A stretch of DNA of 64,000 nt from Fennellomyces sp. T-0311 (lineage: Eukaryota > Mucoromycota > Mucoromycetes > Mucorales > Lichtheimiaceae). The number at the start of each line of letters is the position of its first letter. Within the stretch, counting starts at the first letter, position 1. The notes under the pieces are model-generated. The model ran no database searches, had not been told where the DNA came from, and saw nothing but the letters and a program-made list of their open reading frames with translations. Positions 45,447 to 58,753 of this stretch are shown here, piece by piece. The position numbers were made by a program, and so were the translations under genes. The stretch is from contig JALLLT010000020.1 in the NCBI GenBank assembly GCA_025266875.1, positions 186,001 through 250,000 of the forward strand. The letters run 5' to 3'.

Positions 45447-47496
45447 TCTATCAATGGTTATGAAGAAAGTGATGAAAGGGAGAAAGAAAGGTGCATAAAC
45501 GTTACGTCGGCGTTTCTTCTCACGACATATCCGTAACGCGAATCTTTTTGTTTACAAAACACACATGGATCCATATAATTTCTCTCTGTCTCTCTTTATT
45601 TTGTTAATGACAACTCGTTTATTTTATCCTCTTTTTCTTCTTTACTTGGGCGGAGGAAGAGGCGTTGGTATAATTTCCGTTAGGTGTAAAAGTGTGCCAT
45701 GCCGGAAATGGTAAAATGAATGTATGGGAATTGAAAAAATCGATACGGGTGATCCAGGTACATTAAGCCCTAGGGGATTGAGTTTGACCGGATCATGGCA
45801 TAACGGGTGATTATATACTACAGAAACATGGTCTATTGTTCAAGCAAGTATCTCGTGTATGAATCTATCGAAGGATGTGGTAGCTTTGGTGACCATCCAT
45901 GACATCATGTGACTTTATTGCACAAACTTTGACAACAGTTCAATTTTGCAAGTAGCATAATCGAACAGTGTAATAGATCGTGCTGAATGGGTATTGGTAA
46001 CCTTTGGTTTACACCATAGTCGAAGTACTTGACAGTATATGCATTTTTGTTTACGGATTTACACAATCGACTATATCTTGCTTATAAAATTCCCCGATCT
46101 CTGTCATCGTCGTGTATGCGGCAATAGCCAATATTTCGAAATAGACCTGCAAGTAAAACGTAACAATGCAAAGTCATAGAGTGAATTGTCAACTAACGCA
46201 AATAAACTGGCTGCTTCGTTTCATGCACTAGTATTTATAACAAGCACAAAATACTAGTAGATCATGAAGTAGCATGGGAGAGAGAGAGAAATAGAGGCTA
46301 CCAATGTACCATGATTTGATGCTTTATTATAATAAACAGCCACTCCACTAACTTTGTACAATGGTTGATCTAAACGGATGACTTGGCATTTACTTCATTA
46401 AAGTACCTTTGATCCGTACAAACCATTGTTGTCCGCCATCGAAAGCAGAAATACTCATCACAGATACACGATGATGGGTAAAAAAAGAAGCTTACCTCGA
46501 TGCTGCCAAAAAAAAATGTGTCTTCATGTCACGGGTTGCTGCGCGGTGTTATGCAGAATGAGCTGGCGCGTCTCTCGTTTTACATTTGTACCAACTCAAA
46601 TACACCGCTTTGATTTGTAATCACATTGCATGAAAATATGATCGACAAAATTGACATTTGACATTCTCGTATCAGCATATGGTATGAAAAGAAAAGGTGA
46701 AGGAGCTTTTGTGTCACCAGCAAGCAAAAGCGTGATTGGTAGGCACAAGCCAAGAAAAAATGGGTGAGCACGCGCAATTCTATTCCCATGGGAACTGTAC
46801 ATGCATGATAACCCTTTCTCTGCAGCAAATTACAATGACAGAAATTAAGAGAGGCAAAGTCTAATTAAGCTGATCTAAACAGTAAAGCAAAACAAAAAGA
46901 GTCAACGGTAAGTGTCGATCTTCCCCTTCGTGCTACGTACCCCGACCAGCGTAAATGTAAATGCAATTCATTTGTAATCTATGAACGGACGAGTGATTCA
47001 AAAGAGCGATCCAGCTAGAGATATATATAACCGTTTTGCAGTCCCGTTTTGGCTTAAGCTCCTCGGTGTATATTGTAGTGCACGGTATTTTTTTGCAGCC
47101 ATGAAGAATAACGTGTTCGCTGGTGCAAGTATATATAGAAATGCTGTGATGTAATTAAAAAAAAGAAGGTTCCTCGCTTATTCAAGGGAAAAACAAATAA
47201 AAAACGGTTTGTTTTGTTGATCCTGGCAATCTCGTCGCTTGGGCAACCAAAAGTGGAAAGCGAGATAGAGTAAAAGCACGCTAAGCGACGAACAGCATGC
47301 TCATCTGACATACTTTGCTTGTGAGAACAAGTGGAAAGTGTTGGTGGGCACCGGGTCTCGCCCTTCTCGGCTTATAAACAGTTTTTGATGGGGATGATCG
47401 CCCACCACAGGGTAACACAGCGCTGGGTTCAAAAAAAAGGCAAGGTGTATATGCTTTTTTTTAGGCCTTCTTCTCTCTCTTTTTCTTTGCACAGCA
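45447..47496. other. 2-kb divergent intergenic region between AMS1 and the PH protein
   Basis: Upstream DNA of both genes. AT-rich, with a pyrimidine run (tctctctgtctctctttatt at about 45581), a GA run near 46275 and TATA-like stretches (about 47020). The open frames are short and look random. No RNA gene was recognised. Confidence 0.35.
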
Positions 47497-49414
47497 ATGG
47501 CCACTTTACCACAACAGAAGCCGGAGCCTGTCTCCATACTCAAGACCAGCGTAAGTTTGTCTCCAACGGGGCTGTTTGCTGCAACTCCGGCGGCAAGAAA
47601 AACAAGTCATCGCTTGAGTGCATGGCAAACATACACCCACTCACACACCATGTTATTATAGTCACAATCGCGATCGGGACCATCTGAAAACATGTCGGTG
47701 TCGATGGGCAAGACAACCCGCATTGTGCTCAGCGAAGACGAAGACGACGACTATGCCCCAGACGCACTCAACAAATATCTTTCAGACGGAGAAGACGACG
47801 ATCCTGCAGCAATACCTATTTCGGGTCAGGCGCTCGAGCTTCTGCAAACTGAGAAGGCGGTCAAATCGGGATACCTTCTCAAGAAGGGCGAGAAGCGCAG
47901 GGTAATGTGTGCAAGGCGGCATTTGGGGAGGAGAAAAAGGCATTGACGGTTTTCGAATAGACGTGGAAGAAGCGCTGGTTTGTGTTGCGGACCACCAAGT
48001 TGGCAATGTACAAAGACAGCAAGGTAGAAAAAGAGCAGCTTGGGACAACCCATGAGCAGATCAGCTGATCCAACTTTCTTGCTCCCTTCAAAAACAACTG
48101 GCCCCAACTATAGGAATACAAGCTTCTACGCATCATTGACCTGCACGAGGTCCACAGCGTTGTCCACGTCACGTCAAGGAACAAGTACAAGTACATGTTT
48201 GCGATCAGCACCCCAAAGCGCATGTACTATCTGCAGGCCGACAACCAGCATGAATTGGATGGCTGGATTGCAGCTATTGAGCAGACCAAGGCGGAGCTTG
48301 TGCTGTACGATGCAGACGACGACCAGAGCTCGCTTGGGCGTGACCAAGCATTTGCCAAGGACGTGATCTCGTCGTACAAGTCGCATCACACCGCACCTGC
48401 CAAGCCCACGACACACCAACGAAGACGCTCCTCGGGCGCCGACTCGTCCATACGACGGCCATCGGCTGCAAGCACCTCAGACAGAAAGCCATCTGGCGTG
48501 GATAATGCCCATGTGCCACCCGTCGATATTCCAAAATCCACCCGACACCGCCCTGAACCATTTCACTTGAACACGGCCACTGCTGCTGCAAGTGCCAGTC
48601 TGGAACATGGCCTGGGCTCATACTCCACAACCCAGACTTACCCTCTCTCTCCCATTTCAGATCACCAGGCACAACTCCATGTGGCCGACGCCCTCGCCAG
48701 CTCAGAGGATGACGACGAATACAGCTGGACCGACGACATGGCCAATGTGCAGCAAGAGGAGAATCGTAATCGAATACTCATTGACGGCTACCTGTTAAAA
48801 CTGGGCCGAAATAAGGTGATGATCGTGAATAACCGCTCTTTTTTTTGCACTGCCTCCCTAACACTTTCCCCCTTTTTTGTGTATCCGCAGGGATGGAGAA
48901 AGCGGTGGTTTGTGCTACGAACTGACACACTTGCCTATTACGAAGATGACAAGGTAATAGAGACATAGCCAGCGCTGGCGTGGCCTCCCTGTTTTTATTA
49001 ATGATGGCTACTGAACAGGAATACGCTCCCCACCGCATCATCCCGCTGACCCACATCATTGATTCGCTGGAAATCGACCCGATCAGCAAAAACAAAAAGT
49101 ACTGTTTCAAGATCGTGATTCCCAAACGAAGCTATGTGCTGTGTGCAAGCACAGAGATGGAGATGGAATCATGGCTGAACGCATTGAGCGTGGGTGTTCG
49201 ACGGGTCAAGAAGACCAACAGCATCAGCGCAGCAACGTCGCCCACAGCACAATCCAATCACCTTCAGAGACTAGCGACGGGGTCCTCCTACGACTCGTTT
49301 GAAAACACAAGCCATATCTCGGGCGTGAGTGGGGCAGGCGCAATTGGTGGTGCTGGCGGTGCGCTCCCTGGTCGTGCCCACACGCATACCCACAAACTAG
49401 GACGGGCCAAGTAA
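47497..49414 (+). CDS. Protein with two pleckstrin-homology domains, 6 exons, 505 aa
   Basis: Exons 47497-47550, 47662-47901, 47961-48023, 48114-48815, 48891-48953 and 49019-49414 sum to 506 codons including the stop. The start is ATG 47497 (MATLPQQKPEPVSILKTS), joined in frame by intron 1 to SQSRSGPSENMSVSMG; using the inner ATG at 47692 would drop 26 residues. An acidic stretch (LSEDEDDDYAPD) precedes PH1 at about 87-182 (GYLLKKGEKRRTWKKRWFVL). A Ser/Arg-rich linker follows, then PH2 at about 343-440 (DGYLLKLGRNKGWRKRWFVL). Both PH domains have basic residues after the first strands, fitting phosphoinositide binding. In both, the intron falls right before the W(K/R)KRWF motif, suggesting duplication of one PH unit. 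The tail is Gly/Ser/His-rich. Likely a membrane-recruited adaptor. Confidence 0.85.
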
Positions 49415-50096
49415 AAAGACACCTGCCACTAATACATAACTTCTTTCCATATAGTACTTATTACACCTTAATTCGCTTCACTTTCTATGTCTTTTTTTTT
49501 CTTGATCAATACAAAATTAACTTGTCGATAATTCTTACTCTAAAAAAGGCCATCTGCGTTCGTCGTGAAAGTACAATGCACATCAGCGGTGGGGGCAACG
49601 CCTTCCGGGCGCCAATGGCGCTCTTGTTTGACGGGATGGAAAACGATTCAAAGGTGAGACGATCCTGGAGATGGTAAAGTTGGATCTGAAACGACAACCT
49701 TCGCTATCGCTGTGGGAAAACGAAAATCAAAACGTCGTGAGACACACGGGTGCTTGTTGACGTTCACGGCTCAGTATAGCTGACTTGGTGCAGTTTGGAT
49801 CGACCACTTGCATATACACCACGAGTGAGAGAGAAGTCTTGCTCGAGATGGCGAGGACAAAGAGGCTGGAAGCAACAAACGAGCAGGTTTATAAATTGTC
49901 CTAAAATGAAACGGAAATGAAAATCCCGACCCGACCGCTCAAAGAGGAGGCGTGTGTGTTTGTACACAATGCACAGCACCTATAAATGGGCCCGATGTTG
50001 TCGTCAATCAGCATACAATTGCAAACAAAAAAAAAGTCGCAGCTGGCCCCTCTTGCTTCTTTTTTCCTTCTCTTTCTCTCTCCTTGTTCTCTCGCC
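49415..50096. other. Intergenic region between PH protein and small membrane protein
   Basis: About 680 bases. Short frames on both strands have no motifs. A pyrimidine-rich leader (ttctctttctctctccttg, about 50068-50086) sits just before the next start. Confidence 0.35.
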
Positions 50097-50366
50097 ATGG
50101 CTGAGGATCGAACCATCAAGAGCGACACACTGGCCACCATCGACGAAAAGGCTGCCCAGCAACCCGGCCGCTTCCTTACCCCGCAGCCAGCAAACAACGC
50201 CAACAAGAAAAAAGCTCTCCAAGGTGGTTTGGTCCTATGTTGTTGCCTCTTGTTGCTCATGTATTTTGGAATAGATCTCGATTACCAGCCAACACCACCG
50301 CCCGCAACAGTAACCGTGCAGAATGTCTCCGCAACATCAAAAGATCCATGCTGGTTCGGATGGTAA
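50097..50366 (+). CDS. Small single-pass membrane protein, 89 aa
   Basis: Single exon. The ATG at 50097 has a good context (gccATGG); an in-frame upstream ATG at 49986 would add 37 residues but lies in the pyrimidine-rich leader. The N-terminal 40 residues are polar (AEDRTIKSDTLATIDEKAAQ). One membrane segment follows (GGLVLCCCLLLLMYFGI) with three consecutive cysteines, possible palmitoylation sites, and then a Pro/Thr tail ending DPCWFGW. No family was recognised. The short length, strong membrane segment and clean start make it likely real. Topology and function are unknown. Confidence 0.55.
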   Translation: MAEDRTIKSDTLATIDEKAAQQPGRFLTPQPANNANKKKALQGGLVLCCCLLLLMYFGIDLDYQPTPPPATVTVQNVSATSKDPCWFGW

Positions 50367-50616
50367 TAGACGATACAGCTCTTTCGGAAACAACCAAGCT
50401 AACCGTCCTTTCAGCATAGTTGCATGCTTCCTTTGTTGCCTAGTGAAAGACGAGCCACGATCATAATTTGATCCTTTGCATACCCACCTACGTATTGATC
50501 AAAATGTACATAATATAACCGTAGATAGCCCTTTGTATATGCAAAAAAAAGCAATGTCCGACGGAAGCGTCCTTCCGAATCCCATCTTGCCTTTTTGTTT
50601 TCTTGTAACGAATACA

Positions 50617-53600
50617 ATGACATCCGCAATAGCATGGCCACTTGTCGTCTGGCATAACTTTAGCAATCCAATCACGACATGTTTGACATCAAGCTATCCA
50701 AATGTTTTTGCAGGTCAAAAAGATGGACACATTTGGATATACACGCTGCATAACGATCGTGTTCGAGTAAGAACGCACACCACCCTGGCCGTCGCACAGT
50801 GTCTCATGTCGCGTTCCCTTTGTAGCATAAGCTGTTACTTACTGGCCACAAAGCAGCCATCGCCGCACTCTGCGTCATCAAGGCAGAATCGAAAACCGGA
50901 GATGTGTTGTCAACTTCCGATGATATACTTATAAGCGCGGCCGAAGACGGGTATGCAGCATAAAGTCGTTCGGGTATACTTCAACTCATTCCTTGTTCTG
51001 AAACAGTGAGATCGCGCGATGGAGTATCTCAGACGGTCGTTGTCTCGGTGTAAACGCCAAAGGCTTTCTCGGCGTACCGCGACAACTAAAAACATTCAGC
51101 CAGGTAAACAGTGCTTACTCTCGTTCGATATCTATATACATCCTTCGAGCCATTGATCACTGTTTCAGTTCAAAGATCGATACCTCTTTTGCAGCGGCCA
51201 GTCTAATGAAATATGCATACTCAACTCTGCAACGCTGGAGGTGGGTGTCGGCATTCTCAAACAGATTGTACGTTTATTTTAATGGAGGGTTTTTTTTCTT
51301 GGGACCAGGTGGTCAGGATATGGGGAAGTCATTCGAGCTGGGTTATGTGCTCTGACTTTTATGATTCAGGTACGGGATCCCTGGTCTGTTTCGTAACTGT
51401 GGTTGACATGGCAAAAACAGTTGCACAGCGTGGAAGACTAGTAACCATAACAATGGATGGCAAGTTGGATATATGGGATTTCGATCCTTCTCGGCAAGCT
51501 ATCTTTAAGGAGCGAGCAGCTGTCAATCAGCCTCAGCTCATCAAGGAAACAGAAGGTGCTCCAGATATTGCTATTGATATAGTTAGTAGTGCTTCATTTC
51601 CTGGATTATGCATGGCAGTAACCCGTCGTAACGTTGTGGTACGTGAAACAACTAGACCTTAGAAGACTACTCTGACACTTTTTTTTTAAAAAAAAAAAAA
51701 GATATTCTATCTACACAATGACCGGTTTGTACCAGAAATCACGCTTCCTGCTGAACAGGGCACTAGCTGGACCGGAGCAGAGTTCTGTGGTGAAAATCGA
51801 CTTGTTCTTTACACACAGGTTTAATCCAAAAAGTATACTTTGCTGCCCCATCTCATCAGTATAAAAAAAATAGGATGGCGAATATGTTGAGTATATAATT
51901 CGACCACCAGAAGGGGTTCGGCCAGGTGCCATGGCTGAACAAGAAGCCCAGTTGTACTACAGGTATTCTTCCAAAAGAGAGGAAACCTGTGTTGTTCCAG
52001 GCTGACAACCAATAGTGCAAGGCTATTACAAAAATACCGACTCCATGCTGCTGGTAAGAGAAGCCAGGAGACGACAAAAAAAAACAGTACATACCAAACT
52101 GAGTTCATTGGTACCAAGAAAATGCGCCTATGCCGGATCTATACCATAGTACCATTCTATCCAATACCGACCAAGATGGCCAAACGCAACTTTCGGTCGT
52201 GTCGTTTTGTAATGATGCAGACCATTCTACGTTCACGATCAATAGGCTGAGCGGTTCCGAAACCGAAGAATTGGAACCGAAGTCATGTGGATGTGAGTTT
52301 CTTTTGCTGTTTATGATGTGTTTTATTTTATGAACTCCTTCAAAGTGTCCAGGTTTATTGACGTTTGGCCACTCAAAAAAGGACAAGATCCCAAATTTGG
52401 CCGTATAACTGCAACTGTTCCGGTTAGCAGCAACCATCTGGCAATTGGATATGGTAAACCTTTTTCTTTTTAAAGAAAAAAACATGAGCTTCGGGAGATC
52501 AGAAAAAAACTTACACGGGTATAAAGAGAGCGGAAGTATATGTGTCGTGCCGTTATCGTTGGCACTGCTGCATTTATCAGACCTGTCGCAGTATGTGGAT
52601 CATCGGTCTAGTGTACGCGTATTCGAGGGCGCCCACCGTGGATCGGTGACTTGCATGATTGTGCATGAATCCCATCAACATCAGTACCTTCTTTCAGGAG
52701 GCCGCGACGGTGCTGTCAAGATATGGAATCTTATGTAAGCGACCAGGAAAGGACATATTCCTCGATCTAATATATGGTTTGCAGCGATGGAAAGTACATT
52801 GTATCTTTTACTGTCCATGCGTTGCCGGTAAAATCATTTATTGACCCTGCAGAACAATCGGAAGCACGGATACGAGGATGTGTTGTGTCGGTTGCAAGGG
52901 ATAATTCAGTCGCACTTATTTCCGTGGACTCAATGAGCTGGTAACCAATTCCTTTTGCGTTCTAAATCTGCAACAAATAACAAAACATTGGTAGCTTGTT
53001 CATATTTCCAAGTCATCCGTACCCGCTCTCCGCCATCCAATGGCGCACAGCAGAGGATTATCTTGTGCTTGGATACAGCGATGAAACTTCTTATGTTTGG
53101 CAGGTACAGTCTTTTTTTAGAAAAAAAGATGCGATTCAAACGGGTGAATTGATGGTGCGACCAGTTGGCTACGGGGTATCTAGATCGCGTTCTTCATGGA
53201 AAAAGCTCAAAACAAGTATTTGATGATGATCGATGGCCGATCAATCAAGTCTCAGCTTCAACCAGTAAGCCATCCAATGGAAATAAGCAAAATGTAAATA
53301 TCCGATCCATCGCATCCCACAACCAAGGTAACCATGTATTTGTGAATCAATAACAAAAGACTCATCATCGAATTAGCTCTTCAAACATCAATATTATTTG
53401 GCCATGTTTTCTCTTTCAATATCCGGCGAGTGGTTCATGACTTGTACGCAAAATACGAAAAGACGCGTGGTCAGGATTTGGGTGATTTCGTCGTACCACC
53501 TACACCGCAGCAATCGACTTCATTCACATCTTACGACGCGGTTGTTCCTGATATTACCGCGTTTCGACCGGACAAGGATGATCCTCTCGATGTCATGAGT

Positions 53601-55691
53601 CAGCCCGAAGATGATGAAAGCACAAAAAAACTTTTCAAGGATAAGCGCGGCACCGATCTTCGAAAACGCTTGGAATTGGTATCTGCCATTATTGCTGCAA
53701 GTATATCTTGGAACGTGAGCGAAGCATTTGAAACGATCTGCAGCAGAACTTTGATGCTGCAAAAGCATTCCTATTATGAAAATATCAGCTATGGTATCAA
53801 AGGGTAAGCGTATGTGCATATGGTGATCAGCGTTATTGACTAACTCATTGCGCCAAAGTGCCAATGGGTACATATCGTTGCTTGCTCCTCTCAACGACGA
53901 AAAGGATGCTTGGAATATTTCACCAGATATGACTGCTACACGACTTTTATCAGTTGCGCTTCTTGCTAAAGCCATCATCTTTATCGCTGGTGAGTTGCGC
54001 TGTTGGAGCCACTGTGTTTTTTGTTTACCTAGTAAATGTAGGACAAGAAGCCAAAAGCTCTGATCTGATTGCTGGATATGCAATGGCATTACCAGCTGCC
54101 GTTGGCAACCAATACTGTTTCCCGTCCTTATCCTTGCTGAGTAAATACTGGCAAGACCCTTCAGGTGCGCAAAAGTAATTCGAGAAGGGTAACCGAGAGC
54201 TGACATTATATGAAGCACGCTCCTTGTTTTCCAGTGCGCTGAATGGTCTATCCGAGGACGATATCCTATCCCTTATCAGCTATTGGGAAAATTATCGTAT
54301 GTTCTCTAGGTCCACCCGAATGACAAATATGAACTAAACATTGAAAGTATCTGTAGTTCCAACCTCGAGCTCACCTGAAAGCCATGAACCTCATATGATG
54401 GCCCGTGCGACAATTGTGCTAGGTATTATGGGATGTGATCAACCTCAAGTGCTGACGACCAGGTAAAAAAAAAAAGTCGATTCACGCCTTTGACGATGTT
54501 CTCATTTTGATACTGCAAAAGTGTTCGAAAGTATGCTGCTCTCAGTCTAGCGCTTTTGTTATCCGATTCGGACTTGGATGATCCCAAGACACATCACTCA
54601 GATCCATCACATGCATCGGTTGCACGTACATTGGCTTCCATGGAATTACTTAGTCAAGGATTCGATACTTGGGAATCATATATCAATGCAGCAGAAGTCT
54701 TGCGAACTATGTTTACCTATTCCGCTGATCCACAGCCTGCGATGAGTCGTGGCGCCAAAAATGCCATCTTTCAAATAGCCAATACCAACATGCCACTTGT
54801 TATTGGTACTTTAACTTATGATGCGACACATGCTAAAAGGACCGAAGACCGAGCACAATGTTTGCGTATCATTGGGTCTTTTATCCGCAAGGTTTGCTTT
54901 GTACTTCTCTTGTATGATTTTTTTTACTGATTTTGGTACTAGAAACCGGTGTTGCTTTACTCTCATGTTCATCGGGTAGTAGAAGCTGTTGTCAAAACGC
55001 TTGATCCCAATGTCCCTCATCTCCGTGAAAATGTCCTACCGACTGCTACTGCAGTTTTACATAATCTGGTGAAAACGTAAGTCCAAGGGTAACGTATAAA
55101 AGATCCTTATTGATAAAAAAGTGAACCGATTAGATACCCGTTTGTCGATTTTAGCAGCAGTACCCAAAAGTTATCCGTGGGAACATTGGAAGGTGCCTCT
55201 GTCATTTACGATCTTCGAACAGCAACACGATCAGTTGTTCTTGAGGTATACAAAAAAAGCACATATTGTCTAACTGTTATTGACTTTCTTTAAAAGGGTC
55301 ACCAAGGAGCAATTAGCGCATTGGCGTTTTCACCAGACGCCAAATTCGTTGCAACGTGTTCATTGCAAGACCAAACAGTCCGCGTGTGGTACTCTACTCT
55401 TAGCCTTCTTGGAGTACTTACTAGCAGTTTCTCGCAAGGTCTTGCGCGTAACGAAAGTAGTCATGATCACAGAGAATCTGGTTCCCAAAAAGCATACAAG
55501 GTGTTTTCGTTCGCTTTGCCTCATGGAGGTAAGTATACTGCTTCTCTCATATACAAAAAGCAACCGACTCATGGCTGCTTTTAGGTATTACCGAACCCTA
55601 CCAAATTATGCACCAAGTTAGTTTTGATTGGCCATCGTCTCGCTGCGTCAAACTGCATGTACGGGACTTGGTCATGAGCTTCAATGTGTAG
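50617..55691 (+). CDS. WDR7/rabconnectin-3beta-like WD40 protein, many exons
   Basis: Start at ATG 50617 (MTSAIAWPLVVWHNFSNPIT), in the same register as the N-terminus of WDR7 (LPIVLW); an in-frame ATG at 50554 is an alternative. WD40 repeats come first (SYPNVFAGQKDGHIWIYTLH; QYLLSGGRDGAVKIWNL), then a long helical middle (ATIVLGIMGCDQPQVLTT, SLALLLSDSDLDD, AAEVLRTMFTYSADPQPAMS), then terminal WD repeats (LEGHQGAISALAFSPDAKFV, CSLQDQTVRVWY) and the end VKLHVRDLVMSFNV, TAG at 55689-55691. That layout, with propellers at both ends of a helical solenoid, is typical of WDR7, which works with rabconnectin-3alpha (RAVE-like) in V-ATPase assembly. Introns are 50-70 nt. No frameshift was noticed, but not every intron was resolved. 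Confidence 0.75.
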
Positions 55692-57705
55692 TTTATTCTG
55701 GAATATCCTTCGATTTATGTATAAAAAATCAAATCGCGTAAGTGTAGATCAATTGTGAAGCACTGAATGTTTGGCGATCATAATGGGCACCAATAAAAAA
55801 AAGCCTTGTCTGCTTCGTTTGACATAGACATGTGAGCATGTGGTAATGATTGTACTGGGTTTTCTTTTCTCGTACGAACTGATAGAGAAATAATTTTTAC
55901 TTGACGGCTTTTCGGCGGATAATCAGGCTCGTCGAATGTTTGTATGCACGACAGGCATATGGGCTACAGCCGAACTGGGTTTGGTGGGCAATTAAACAAT
56001 TCTAACACTCGCGTTGCGGAAGAAAGCGGAAGATCGAAAAGCAAGGTACAGCGAGGGACACGGTCATAGGATGCCAGGTGAAATAAAGAGGATGGCTCGA
56101 ATGGGGAATGATCCTGACACTGGCTGCATGTAATATCTTTTGTGGTAGTGCTTTCCACGTAACCTAAGAGTAATCTGGTTCAACCCCAGGTAAGGATGGA
56201 TGCATCTTTTATTTGACACACGCTCTTTTAAGCAGTGCAGTGGATAAAATATACATGTCTGATACTTGGATCGTGGAACACAGTTGCTTCTCGCAAATAA
56301 TACTTTCCATCAGCCGTGTGAACCCTTCGGTAAAGCACACGTGTGCAAATGTAATCATTGATGTGCATATTGGTTCACTCGCGTTGTCTCATCGCGTGAT
56401 TACACTGAAACAGCAGCAGGGCTCTCTAGACTAATTGTACACGAATCCACCACAAAATAATTCATTAGTTTGAATCGATCAGCGAGATCTGCATCAAGAT
56501 GAGCAAGTGGATGCGCGAAGGATTGCTAGTGAAAAGAACAATGCCGATCCAAAGACTTGTTGTTCCAATATTTCGTGGACACTGTGCGCTCTCAGCACAG
56601 CGTTTTCAATCTACTCAATGCCCCGTGCCCCAGTCGGTTACTTTCAATGTATCCAACTGGAGTCGCAACAGGGTTCATCCATTGATCGAATTCAAGGACA
56701 ATGACATACAAGGAAGGACGACTCTGTATCTACGGCGATACATGGCAGTAAGTCCCCGCTCTCGATCTATTGAGCGTTCAGACATTGCTCGTTGTTTCCC
56801 TCCATTTTTCTTGCATCCCAATGCTACTGCACCATTCATTGCGAATCACCATGCCCTACTTCAATCATGTCAGATGGAAACGCGTCAATTGTCCACTCAA
56901 TACCCATGCGTCCGTCTGTATACGCTCCCAAGCTCAACCGGATGTACGAAAACGTTCATGCCAATGTGGACAACGCGTCTCTCGATGAACGTAACGTGTA
57001 GAAGTCGAGCAGCAGTGTTAGTCTATCCCATGGTGCTTTCCCATGGTCAACTCATTACTCAAGAACCAGTGTTCAGGTCTACGTCAATTTGATCATTGTT
57101 TGATCCCCACTTGATTTGAACCGAATGCACTTGGAGTTTCTATAAAATAAAGCATCTTCACAGCATGAGCACAATGGCACCCCAAAATTACCATCAACAC
57201 AACAACGTTGGTTACCAACACGTAATTTACACCAAAAGATGCGCACGACGCGCGCGATCATTTTGCACCACTTGATGCGACGGTTTGTATCGATGGCGCT
57301 CATTTACGAAAGATAATGTATGCGTTGTTGTAACTCAGTCCACAATGCACCATTCCTCCTGAAATTTTATAGGCAGTGTCGTGAGCACATTCGCCACGTT
57401 TGCCCAAAAAGTCAGAGCAAAGCAAATGGAGGGTGCTGTTCAGGCGAAATCAAGGCAGGCGGTGACGGTCATTTTCGAGGGGTATAAATTTAATTTCCAG
57501 GGAAATTTTCGGCTTCGGCACCTCTCTTTCTGCTTTCAGTCACTTATCTGCCATGAACTGCGCTTCGGCCGTGTATTAGTTCTGCTGATATTTGCAGGCG
57601 ATTTTGCAACCATGACAATTCGACAGCGATACCACGGCCTGATTCGTTTTCATGTAGTGTCATTGTCGACCGATCCTGTAATGTGTCACGGAAATGGGCG
57701 CTACG
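55692..57705. other. Gene-poor stretch after the WDR7-like gene
   Basis: A 197-residue plus-strand frame (56499-57092) and a 113-residue frame (57381-57722, ATFAQKVRAKQMEGAVQAKS) are open but show no recognised motif. Three overlapping frames in 56499-57000 look equally coding-like, which suggests decay rather than an intact gene. No RNA gene was seen. Confidence 0.3.
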
Positions 57706-58060
57706 ATTGTTCAACGCTTTGATCAGCATCTTGTTCAACGTTTTGATTCAACGCTTTAGTTCAGTATCTTGTTCGACGATTTGATTCAACGTTTTGGTCC
57801 AATGTTTTGGTCCAACGCTTTAGTTCAGCATCTTGTTCAACGTTTTGATTCAACGTTTTGGTCCAACGTTTTGATTCAACGCTTTAGTTCAGTATCTTGT
57901 TTGACGATTTGATTCAACGTTTTGGTCCAATGTTTTGGTCCAACACTTTAGTTCAGCATCTTGTTCAACGTTTTGGTTCAGCGTTTTGGTTCAGCGTTTT
58001 GGTTCAGCGTCTTGGTTCAGCGTTTTGTTCAGCGTTTTGTTCAACTTTTTATTCGTCTTG
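57706..58060 (+). repeat. Minisatellite, about 13-bp unit (ttcaacgttttgg)
   Basis: More than 25 imperfect 12-13-base units (ttcaacgttttga, tccaatgttttgg, tccaacgctttag, ttcagcatcttg) with a higher-order pattern of about 100 bases that repeats twice before the units become uniform (ttcagcgttttgg). A 67-residue frame through it (SVLVQRFGSA) is a by-product of the repeat. Confidence 0.9.
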
Positions 58061-58683
58061 TTTAACTTCTTGCAATACCAGAGATATCAATTCTCTATAG
58101 TTCTTATGTCTAGTAAAATCAAAGTACCATAGCAGTAATAAACGAAATAAACCAGTTAACATCATGATAAACAAACTGATCCGACCCTTTTCTGGTATTT
58201 CAAAGCCAAAGAGCTTCTCTAGTTAACCTACATACATTCTATTTATCTATTTCAACTCTTATCTGGAACACTGTCAGACCCGAACATTTACTTTACATAT
58301 AGATTTCTACGAAAGCAATGTAATATAAGAGTTCACCTGTGGGAATCTTTGTAAAGTATCAACCAGTACTGCAACATGGCTAGTCAGTTGCTCGTCTTAA
58401 TTCTAAAAAGTTTGGTAATAATGTCCTCCGCCATGTCTACGAGTAAATAACTTGCGGTGACTGTACTTAATATATAACCCACTAGATTAAGTCGGTCAAA
58501 TGCCTCTACAAGTTGGCAATATGCAATAAGGGATTAGATGATACTCCCCATTGCGAGAAGCAGGACATACCTACTAGTGCGATATATATAGAACACCGAT
58601 ACAATTTTTTGCGGCTCCACATTCCAATAAATATTTAATTCGTTTCTCATGATGGTATAGTTTCCCGATGTGTCAACATATTC
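58061..58683. other. AT-rich spacer after the minisatellite
   Basis: About 620 bases with no open frame of interest and no recognisable motif. Confidence 0.3.
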
Positions 58684-58753
58684 ATGGTCAAACCTCGTAG
58701 TGACCACATTGCTTCGCTGAACCGAAAATACGATTCAATTAATCACTGTCTTT

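Noticed and set aside
56499..57092. 197-residue plus-strand ORF as a gene
   Set aside because: All three frames look similarly coding-like and none matches a known family; left as unresolved, not called.
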